A stretch of 64,000 bases of DNA from Pollenia angustigena (taxonomy: Eukaryota; Arthropoda; Insecta; Diptera; Polleniidae). Below, in pieces: positions 37,401 through 49,400 of this stretch; position 1 is the stretch's first letter; every line of letters starts with the position of its first letter. The DNA lies in the NCBI GenBank assembly GCA_930367215.1, contig OV884059.1, forward strand, positions 247,131,803 through 247,195,802, in the 5' to 3' direction. The translations under genes and the position numbers were made by a program. A model generated the notes under the pieces. That model ran no database searches, was not told the origin of the DNA, and worked only from the letters and a program-made list of their open reading frames with translations.

Positions 37401-40400
37401 CCACCATTTTCTAAGGCAGCTTTTAAAGTGGCCTGCGGGTGCGAAGAACCTCTGGGATTTTGTACCATACGCTTGCGTCTCCTCGCATCATCTTCCCAGG
37501 CATCCAACTTCCAATATGTTTGTTTTTGAACACTTCCACAAGACTCACCCCAGGCGCCATGTCTGTTACACATTATGTTGCGCACTTTTTCTAACAACCT
37601 ACTGGCAATAACATTATCTCTCCTACGAGCAGCCGTTATCAAATGATCACACATTCGTTCCTCTTCCCTTCTCTCTAACAGAGTTTGGGCACATTGCGAC
37701 TCGAAATCAGCGTGTTTTAGAACATCATCTGCTCTCATACGATTTAAAATGAACTCAGCTTCATTGGCAACTCGCACAATATGATCTTTCATCGCATGCG
37801 ACAAAAGGCGGCCCTCATTTATAAGTTCAATGAAAGCAAGTCCAGCATGCTTTTGCAAACTATTTTGCCATTCTTGCGAGCAAAGCAACATCACCAACTC
37901 TACAACTGAGTGCGAATTTTTAAATGTCGTTAGACCCTTGCCTTCCATCAATAACTCCTGACCATGCGAACCGACAAGAGTCTTGGATAAATAGTGTGCA
38001 AAGTCCACCATTATTTCCCTTAGTAAAGGACAGACAGGACCTAAAGCCACTTCCAACTTCTGCGTTAGACTAGCTTCTCGTGACGGTGTTGTCATTGGCA
38101 ATTGTCCAACCAGAGGAGGTTTCATAGGTAAGTCATCCGCTCGAGAGTTTCTTTGGGCACCAACATTTCCTCCATTACCTGATACCCCACTTGCATTGGC
38201 ATAATTATCTGGCACTCTAACTACTGAAATTTCCGAATCTGGTTTATCTCCTCTTTCATTAACTCCGGCACCGACAACGTGTGGAGCGTTCTGCATGTGA
38301 CTACCATGTGCTGCATGCATACCACCAATATCACGCAACTTTGCATCCCCTGACATCATTATACCTGAAGCTGATGACTGTACAGCCGCATCTTCATTTA
38401 AATTAACGTCTGTCCAACTTTCGTCATTTGAATTGATGGGCTTACTATCATCAACCATAATTTCACTGGACGATTCCACTTCAGGAACTTCATTTTCTGT
38501 TGAGTTCATATTCAGTGAGTTACATTCCGAATCACTCTGTAATAAGCACGGGTATGATTGTAATTAAATATTAGTTGTGACAAAAATTACGAGAACGTCT
38601 TTAATAACTAAGTGCATGTGCAAATATGCGAGAATGCCCATATCTAGGCATAACTATGTACTCTGACATGTGATTGGAAACATTGAACTTGATGTGCATG
38701 ACAAGTGGATGAAATCAACGAATATCAGACAAACACTTTCGAAACCAAACTATTACAAAGCCGGTTTCTAATAACACACAAACAGAAATAGTCTACTTAA
38801 TTGTAATTTTTTTATTTTTCCGAATGTATTTTCATTTGCATGACGAATAAAATATGTGCCTCGATTTTTCTTAAAACATTTATAAGACAAGAAATATCCA
38901 AAAAGTGAATAGTTTTATCGATCGAAATTTTTATTTTCCTTATACATTTTTTAGGGAAGAGGAAAATATTTCGAGGGAAATTTCATTCGAGATATGGGTG
39001 AATGGTGAATAATTAATTGAACTTGCTGTATTTATTGCAAACACATGTTACCCCTTATGGAACCGTATGAAAAATATAATATATATGCAAAAAACTTTTT
39101 TTTTTTATTACACCACTTTTTCGTTGAATAATTTTTAATGTGCTTGTTGAACTTTAAACTAACACAAACGTATGTCAAAGGCATTTAAATATGTTTTAGC
39201 AAATGTTTCAATTTACATAATAAATGTGATAAATTGGTATTAATAATATTTTAAAATAATTTCTTAAATTTTATGACATTTTTCTTCCTAAAATTTTCTT
39301 GATTTTATCTTTATTGTTACTTGGGTTTGGTTTCTTGTCAAGCATCAAACTCAAAAATGTCACAATTAAATTTTGAATCATGAAATTTGAATCCTTGAGA
39401 AATTTCATCAAGAAGGAATCTAATTGCTCAATATGTTGCCAAAGCTGCAAACTGATTTATGATTTGTACATGTTTACATGCTTTCTACATACATACAAAT
39501 GTATATGTATGTACTTACATGTACTGAATGCATACATATGTACATACTACATATGGGTGTATGTATAATAAATAGGGGTGTAATGGAATCATGTACAGAT
39601 TTAGGCACATGTACATGTATTCAATAAATTAGTTTCAATTTGTATGGAATTTAAAAAATAGATTTATCCGAAAAAGATACAATTTTAAAGGAATATGTAT
39701 GTATTTAGCATAACAACATTTTCTTATCTTTTTTTTAAATTTCTATCATATGGTGCCAAGAGATTGTATGTATAAATCGTTAAAGAGATAACATCGGCCA
39801 TATTTTGTGGTCATCCTAATCTACAAGAGCACATTCACTTACATATTTTATATGACAAATTTGTATTTACACTTGCGTTTCTGTATGTATAGAATTTAAA
39901 AGTGACCAGGCATGGAAAATTCAGCGCCATTTTTTTAGCCGCAGTACCCCAAGTCCTAAAAAGTCACTAAAAACGATACGTTTAGAATCAGGACAAGAAT
40001 AATATAATCTATCTGAATTTGGTCAAAAGACAGGCTTTGAAATGAAAAATTTGGGCTAGAAATCGATCCATATTATATTGAAATTTTTTAAATTAACCGT
40101 CATACTACAAAGCGCACAGAGGCGTCGCGAGACAGAAAATATTGTGTTTTTTCTGTATTTTTCTTCGAAAGCTGCCCTTTTTGCATTTTTGTCTTGATCA
40201 CGCAATTTGTGTTGATAGAAGCGGCCTGTTTTTACACATTGCCACTTCACTACCAAAAAAACTCTTTCTTTCTCTTTCTTCGAAAGCTGCCCTCGCAAAT
40301 GATTTGGTGATTTGGCAATTTTTTATGCGTCACTTTTTTATCTCTGTATGCTCTGTGGTCATACCCAAGTTTAGTACTTGTATTCTCCAAAAAGTTCTCC

Positions 40401-43400
40401 TTTGGAAAAAATTCGGTAGCATTTTAAAAACTGAATATGCCATCACTTGTGAAGACTTCATCTGTCATCACTCTGCATGGCTGCCGTTTTAGTATTGTTT
40501 TTTATATGAGACGACACATACGCAGACTGCAAGCATTTCCAAGACTTTAAGCAGATGAAAGTGACCGGACGTCACATGTTTTGCACTTCTGGACGATTGG
40601 AAAAAAATTTTACACACAAAAAAACAAATAACAATGCAATCGTATTTTAACCATAAACATAGACTAAGACTTGAATGAGTAAAATGCGTAGGAAAAATCG
40701 GATTTTTTTAATATGCTTTAATATTTTTTTAAAAATCTATTGGCAATACTGCTGTGACTATAAATACCATTTTAAGATCGTAGAGGAGAGGTGCTCTTAA
40801 GACATGGTTGTAAAACCAATGTTAAATGGTGTAATACGATTGTGGTGTACTGGTAAGGAACTGATTTAATCACAATATGATTGCGCTTAAGAAAAGGCAT
40901 GATTAAAAGCTTTAATATTTTGTAATATTCTGCAGCCATATTAAAAAGGGTAGTTTACACAAACACACAAGTCGTACGTATTTTGAGGATAATACAACCC
41001 TGTCTTGATAAGTTGTTGTTGTTTTTTGAATTTTTTTAAACAATAATAATATAGGGGAAGCATTTTCATCAAAATATGAACGAGTGACGACATCGAGCCA
41101 TATTTTTTCTATGGGTATACCAAAAAATTTAGTTTTAAACGACGTCTATCTAAAATCACTTTATAAACTTCAACTTGAAAATTTGGCGTCTTGTGCTTAA
41201 AATTCTTTCGAAATGTTTGATTAATAAAAAGTTTAGAAATTATTATTTCAATAATAAATTTTGTTTTGAAAAACAAATTTTTGTCGACAATAGTGTTATT
41301 TAAAAGAAATAATAAAAAGTTGAAGATGAATAATGGAAGTAGTAAATAAATATTAATAAAAAGTCCAATCAACAAGATTAAAAGGAGATAAATAAGCAGG
41401 GTTGTTGTTAAATCTGGGGGCAAATTCTAGCAGTCGTGATTGAATACTAATTTTTTAGTCGATACTGAACGAATCGAAATTATTTTTTCAGTGAACAAAC
41501 AAACAATTATTCGCTAACGACTGCCAGAATTAGCTTCCTGATTGTTGCCAGAATCAAGATTAAAATCGAAAACAAATTCATTTTGGTGCACAAAAACATG
41601 CTGCAAATTATGGCATTCTTTCTAGATCTTATTGGTTTCACGTTCAAATCAGAATAATTATCCGAATTTAAGTTGTCTTTTTGTTTAGAGTTTTGTTTTA
41701 ATCTTGGCGCACAATGTGAGTGAAATTAAATTTAATCAGTTCTTAAAAACAAATAAATTTTTTTTTTTTTTTGTTTTAAAAAAAATTTTATTTATTTATT
41801 TTAACACAATAAAAGAAGATTTAAAAACCGGACACAAAATATAATTTTTTTGGAAGTTTATGGAGGCAATGTGAGTAACATTGATGCAACCAATATCTTG
41901 CAGCATATTGCTCAAGACTATTGACACTGTGCTAAACAAAACTAGACAAATAAAGGCCCAAGCCAGAACATGCATGAGCAAGCTTTAGCTGCTTTAAAAA
42001 TTTAACGAAAAACTATTAGAAAAAACATCTGGTTGCGTACGGAATGTGCGATCAGTTTCGCACTTTGCTTAAGCAAATGACAGTATCATAAAACTTAACA
42101 AAAAGTTTCCTTGAGTTCGATATGATTTTACACTTATGATTAACATGTTTTTGCAGAGTTGCTTATGCCAGGTTATGCACATTCTGTTTGGTCAAAAAAC
42201 GTAATGTCTCAATTAGCTAAATAGCTCAGAAAATCTTTGACGGAAACAAGTGAATTCAAAAGTCAAACAACATTTGATAAGCCCCTTTATTTAAACAGTA
42301 TTTACTTTTTAATCTTCAAATCCTACAAACAGCCTACAAACAGCTACTCAAACTTCAAGTGGTACACATAGAAAAAGTCTTTCGTTAAGATGTGTGGAAC
42401 TCAAAATAAATTTAAAAATTTTCATTAAATAAAATAGATGTTATATAACGAAATTATCCCAATTTAATCCATACCTACACATAAAAATTAACAGTACTTT
42501 TTTGCTGTGTCCCATTAATAGTGGGAGTAGATGTAAATACGCTGTGTCCGGCAGTTTAAATATTATCATTCCTCAATTTTATTTACTTTTTCACTTGTTT
42601 CTACTTCTTTAAACCGCAACCACAATAATTTCAAATTGAAACACAATGATTATTGAAAAAACGAAGAAATTGTTTTGTATCCAAAAATATACATGCTTAA
42701 ATATTATTACAAAATGTAAACAAGCAAAAAACAGCTGATTCGAACATGAGTTATGTTTATTACCGATTTAAGGCAAACCCAGGAAGGTCTTTCGACGCCA
42801 ATTCTTATCAAAATCGATTTTCAATTCTGACTTGGATTCTGCAACAACCCTCAAAATAAATTTTATACGCAACAAAAAACTAAACAAACTAACAATATAT
42901 ACATATACATAAGCATACACACATAAATACATGCAAACAATAACACAAATTGCTTAAAATTTAAAAAATCTTGAAAATGAGACAACAAATCGTAAATAAA
43001 CAAAAAGTAATTGATTACAAAAAATACACACAAATTTTTTACAAATGGATGCATTTGAATCAGTAAAAGTGTATGTGTGTGTGTGTGTGTGTGATTTGTT
43101 TTATTTTTAATGAACACAAATTAAGAGGGATTTTAGCGAATAATTATTTAATTTCATATTACTTATTGAGTGGTGTTACTAATGATTAAATTTTTTATTT
43201 ATTTTTTGTTTAATGTGTGTTGGAAACATTTTTGTTTTTTACCTTGGGCAATTTTTGTGGCACCACTGGTGTTGGCGGCGATAATGGTTGTTTTTGGAGT
43301 TTAATTATTTTATTATTTTTATTATTATTACTCAATGATACAGAATTAATTGCTGTGGTATTTGTGGAAGTGGTCACTGTGGCAACTGTTGTTGTATTTG

Positions 43401-46400
43401 TTGAGATATTTGTTTGGGATTTTGGTTGTAGTTTGGGGCTCTTTACGATTTAGTTAAAATTTAATTGTAGTTAACATGCATTTTAGTTATTTGTTTAAAA
43501 TATTTATAGCAACCAGACATAATAAACAAAATATAAAATAAAAGGTGAATTTCGTTTAATGGTAGGTATACATAATTAATAAAAGTTAAAAATAGAAACC
43601 AAAATAATGCTGTCACAAATATTAAATAGCTTTTTATAAATAGTTGCCTCCATGCCAAAATTAGTAAAGAGCGTCGCATAAAAAGTTTCTGTTAATTTCA
43701 AGTTTAAAAATCAAGTTGAATAATAGAATAACACACCTAGGCTTGCCAGATCGAAATTGGCAAAAAGCTTGATATTTAAAAGAAAAAGCTTGATTTTTCT
43801 TGACAATATAAAATTCGGTTAAATGAACAAACAAATTTTTATTGTTGTTCAGTTTGTTATTTTTAAAATACTGATGTTTTTATACGTAGCGGAGCTGAAA
43901 CGATGTCCGTGTATTAGTCCGTTGATGTTGAAATGGGTTTTCTAAAGAAGATATTTATGTAGCGCACAGTCCCGAATTTAAATTCGTCCAGATCGGTACA
44001 CAAACAACTGATATATCTGCAATATATTATGTATGCCTCTTATTTCTACACATAAGTCTTTACTTTCTAAAGTCTGGTTACAATTTAAGAATTTTATTTA
44101 ACAACTTTCACATAAAATAAACTCGGTAGAATACTGGTAGTGAAAATAACGAAATCGGTCTATAAATGAAGTGGTTACAAACAAATAACTACCTTATTTT
44201 ACCAGAAAGCATGGTTTTGGTATAGTAACGCCCATTCCATATGAGGTGGAAGAACTTAATTTTGTTCAGAAATTTCGTTTAATATATCTAAATCCGAAAT
44301 TGATTTCTAAAGTTAAAATTGAAGCATGAAATTAATGGATTATGTAAGAAATTAATAACAAATAAGTCTTTAACAATCTTTCTGCTATACATCAGTCTAC
44401 TATACTTTGGGATACAAATTCCCATAGTTCTTTCCGACAATTTATTTCAACTGCAGGCCAAATATAAATAGCACGATCTAATGGTTACTTTTTCTTGACT
44501 TTTTTGACAATTTAATGGAATTTTTTAAAAATTCCGACAAAGCTTGGCAAATAACATTTGTTCTTGATTCTTGACACAAACTGAAAAAGCTTGCCAATCA
44601 AGCCAAATCAAGCCCGTCTGGCAACCCTAAACACACCCCAGCTGGGGGAAATAGAATAAAATATTTCACGAATGATGATGTTTAAACTTTCTTTTAAATT
44701 ATACTAAAGCACAGGGTGGCCCAAATAAGAACTACCAATGTTAAACAGGTATAACATTTTTATTTACATATTTTTTTTAGGTTATCACTGAATTCTTGGA
44801 AATTTATAATGAAAGCATAATACAGTACCCACGAAGCTTTGGGTGAATGAATTGTTATGACACAGCAAACGTATCGTCAATATTTTAATTCACGACTTCC
44901 CATATCAAGTCGACCATTTAAAGGAACGGAGTTGAGGGAATTACCGTCCTGGAAGAGGTGCAACGTGCAAGACGAATACAGTACAAGGTACACTCTTTGA
45001 CAGTTCGAAATTTGTTTGAAATGGATGACATTCGAACCGTAAACAATAACAACGCAATGCAATGCAAAAAACCTTTGTTGTATTTGGATTGTTGTAGTAG
45101 TGCCACTGCCTGAAGTTGAATATGCCTGGAATTTCACTTACGTGGAAACATTGCAGCAGAGTGTTGCAAATGATCTCAACTCATCCTGGCAATTAGGCAT
45201 TGATTTTATTTGGGCCACTCTGTTAAACCAAACTAAAGAGAATGAAAACGGTGCCTGCATTGTAGAATTTGTGGCCTTTTATCTAAAAACGATTTTTTTA
45301 AATTTCTTAATTAAATATGTTAATTCCTTATGCTAATCCCCGCGAAGCTCTACGCGTGTCTGCAGGAAAGAGATCAGAGTCTTTGGCGAAATAAAACCCG
45401 CAACCCCGGGGCTAATAGACTAGCTCACTACTAGCTAGCCTACCGGGGCACTAAAGTTAAGTTCCATCAATAATTAGGATTGTGGTTAATTTGTTGAACT
45501 GTTTATGGGACTTAATCCAAATTTTGATATTTTTAATAAGGCTAAAATTCATCAAATTTAACTTTCATTTAATTATTTGTATGAAAAAAGCTAATTTCGA
45601 TCTACAGTTTGGCTTATAGATTGATGTTTGACTATTGACTGCCGGTAGTCGCCGATGGCTGTGAGTGTTTAACGGAAAACCCCTCTGAAGAGATTGAGTG
45701 TTTGCAATTGAAACATTTAAGGGAAACCTGTCCGTAAAAATTTATATTACATTATAAATTAATTTTAATTAATTTAATGTTGTAAAATTTTTTCTTCATT
45801 AATATAATTTAATGAAAATTAAATTTGATGAACTTTAGCCTAATTAAAAATATCAAAATAAAGTTTCATCGCTTAACATTTAAAAAAGTTTCAGATATGT
45901 GTATACAGTGACTCAATCGCATATTTGGACAAGTGACCAAATGTGCTCTAAACTTAAAAAAATAAAATTATGAATTAGTTGTTTTTCACTTTTTCTACAT
46001 TTATTTTCACATCTTTCGAAACAATAAAAAAACGAACTTTTCCAATATAAACTGTAAAATCCAAATAAGGAACAAAAATAAACTAGCTGTTTGTGTCCAA
46101 CGCATAATCGGAAAAATCAAAGTATCAATGATAAAAAGTTTTTTAATTAACGTCATTTTTATCATTGGTACTTTAGTTTTTTCGATTATGCGTTGGACAC
46201 AAAAAGTTGGTTTTTTGTTAACAGGGCATCTACTTTAAACAAAATGTATGCACGTCTTTAAATTTAGTTCATTATCTTTTACGCAAACATTTCTAGTTGG
46301 AAAATTTTGTAAAGAGTTGCAAAAGTGTAGACTATAACTACTAAAATGTACTGGTCTGGTCCATATGATCCCATAAGAACTACTTTGTAAGTGGTTTTAA

Positions 46401-49400
46401 AGGCAGTAGTAGATTCTCAATGACAAGGACATGCTAAATGTCTATAGTCCGATCGACAGTTGGTCAGTTACACTGCTGACAAAGTCTGTAGTGAATCCGT
46501 TAATTTTCACAATTGACATTTCCTTCAGCGATGTATCATAAAAACTAATTCATGTTGAAATAAATGTTTACTCAATATTTGCTACTACCTAAATAAAATT
46601 TTTTTTTAGAAAAACCTCGAGTTTTTAAAGGTAGAAGTACATAACACGCGTAAGTGTGCGAGCGCTCTGTAGACTTATGTCAAACAAAATTAAACTCGTG
46701 TTTTTTCATAGAACAAGTTACACAAAAAACATTTTGACGCGTTCGCGGCAGAAAGTTGGTTAACTTTTTAACGCGCTGTGTATTTTTGACAAGTAATCAG
46801 CTGACAATAAAATAGAATATGTAATTTAACAAATTGTGAATCATGGGGGAAAAACTTATTAAAGAGTTTATAAGACATACAGTTTTGTATAAAAAGAACT
46901 TAAGCTTGGAATTCTATAAGAAAAGTATTAAACAAATAAAAAACAGCTGAAGGAAATGTGTAACATGTTATTTTTCTTGCGCTAAAACTCTTAAACGCGC
47001 GACGAGGAATTAACGCGTGTTATGAACTGATATGTTATGCTGCGTCCTAAAAATGAATTATTCAAACCAAAACGTTGAAAATAAAAAAAAAATATATTAC
47101 AAACAATAACTTACGAAGACGAAACAGTTGAAAAACCCAATTAAAAACATTTTTGACGATATTTCTATAAAAATGCTTTTAACAAAAAACATTATCACAG
47201 ATGTACATATAATGTCCATATTAAGAAAGCTTAATTTTTCATTTTTCCAAGCCTGCCCAAAAATTTGGAAGCAAATGGACATTGGTAACATTGTGTTCCT
47301 CCATTAATTTCTTGCGATCTTGTTTAATCGGTAACTTTAGATTTTCAGGTGTATTTGAAATTCATTCCATGTTAAACTTCTTTATAATTCATCTATATCT
47401 GGGTCACTGAGTAATTCTAAGTCAATTTCGCCATGTCCGACTGTTGTAAACACGCTCAAAACAGCAATTTTGGTGTCAAATTGCTTTTAGTTATTTTAAG
47501 CAGTTTGGGATGGAAATCCATCAGTTGTGAATCCAAATGCAGAACCACCACCATAAAAAAATTTATAATTTTGTTATAGAAAGTAACATTAATGGTCGCA
47601 TAAGGCATATGATAGTTTACCATGGACCCATATAATGTCCACTCTCGGAAAACAGTTTAGTAGCCGATATCAGTAACGAATAACTCTATTGTAAAAAAAA
47701 ATTTGGCATGTCACAGTTTTTTAACAATTAAAATCACATTGTCAAATTTCATTAAGATTGATCCATAATTAACTTAAAGTCCCATAAAAACCTCGCTCCT
47801 GAAATATTCTTACTGTTGGTGGAGGGTTCCGAAGATTTGGCACAGCCGAACATAAAAAAACCATTTCTGAGATACAGAAATTTAAAAATAAGACTGTGTT
47901 TTTATAGATGTCTCTAAATAATGTTAAACACTAAAAAAACTGTACAACAATCTCGAACTGTTTCCAAAATAACTGCGTTCTGACAGTGAAGTTTCATTTC
48001 ACACATAGTTTCATTTACCGATATGCAGCACGAACAGGCAGGCCAAAAGGGTGAAATTTTAGCCCCACTAAAATAAAATTCCGTTCTGATAAAGTATTAA
48101 CTATAACATTAAAATTTCCAATACTCAATATTCCAACGAATAACATAAAGAAATAAAGCAACAGAATTATTGCAACCGATTTTTACCAGGTAATACATAT
48201 TTTACAATATTATACAGAACTTGCAATTCAAAAAGTTCAAATAATAAAATTTTAAAACGCAGTTATCTACTTGTTTATACATATATACATACATATATCT
48301 TCAAACGTAAAAAAACTTTATACACACTTAGTACATAGCATAGTTGGGGGTAGTGCACTAAATATTGATTTAAATCAGCTGTGCACTATCACTAAATAAA
48401 ACTGCAAAAATATTAGTTTGCACTCTTTTTTATCAGCTTTAGTGATGATTGCTATTTTTTTAACTACCACTAAAAAAATATAGTGATATTGCAAATTTTT
48501 TCATTATCACTAAACAATCTGCGTGCAAAAAGTGTGCACTCAATTCAAATAATGCGAAATTTGAACTTGCAATCAAAAAAAGCTGCATACAAACATACTC
48601 TGACTAATCTTTCAAAAATATGTGGTCATGAAATTCTTGAAGACAAATTCGAAAAAATTAAAATTTTTAATACTCAATATAGTTATTTTCATTATTATTT
48701 CGAGTGAAAACTACAAACAACAAAAAAAAAAAAAATATTATATGCTAGTATATGTGTATAATTTTTTTATTCGGATGAAAAAATTAAAAACAACAAATTC
48801 TACGTATCTATGGTTTTAAGATGATATCAAAAAAAAATTGTATCGTAATAAATTAGGTGATAATAGTTTTGAAATGCTTGCTTTACTGAAAACAAAAAAT
48901 TTTTAATATCTTTTTTTATATTTTCCTCTATTGTTTTTGAATACAGTTAATTTTTGTTTTGTGTTTTTTTATGAAGTTTAGTCTTATGTGTGGTTTATAG
49001 AACACAAAATTTCGAAATTTGTTTTTGTTTTTGTTTTAATTGTAAGTTGAACGGACGAGTTTTGCGCTCGTGTTCTATAAACCACACATTAAGTTTTTAA
49101 TTAGTGCACAAAAATAAACTCAAGTCAATTTAAACTTAAAATTGAATGCAAAATTTTTAGATGCACTCAAATGCAATGAACTGATGATTGCTTTTTTTAA
49201 ATCAAACTAATTTTTTTTGAGTGCAAAATTTTTTAACATTAATTTTGCACTATCACTAAGTGTGAGTTGAAACTGCAAAATGAGTGCACTACCCCCATCT
49301 ATGGTACATAGCTATTTTCAACTTTTAGAAACTTTTTAAACGAAAAAAACATGCGTAAACTAAGAGGAGATAATCTCTAGTAAATTTAAAAAATGTTCGA

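Noticed and set aside
41109..41423. 104-residue hydrophobic frame resembling a membrane protein
   Set aside because: Leu/Ile/Phe runs are expected from TTA/ATT-rich DNA, and it crosses an element boundary at 41399.
43217..43453. Plus-strand frame rich in Val/Leu/Thr
   Set aside because: It is the reverse side of the candidate rugose exon, and its composition follows from ACA/ACC codons on the other strand.
44877..45336. Several overlapping frames as a host gene
   Set aside because: They lie between mariner-like inverted ends and are better explained as transposase debris.
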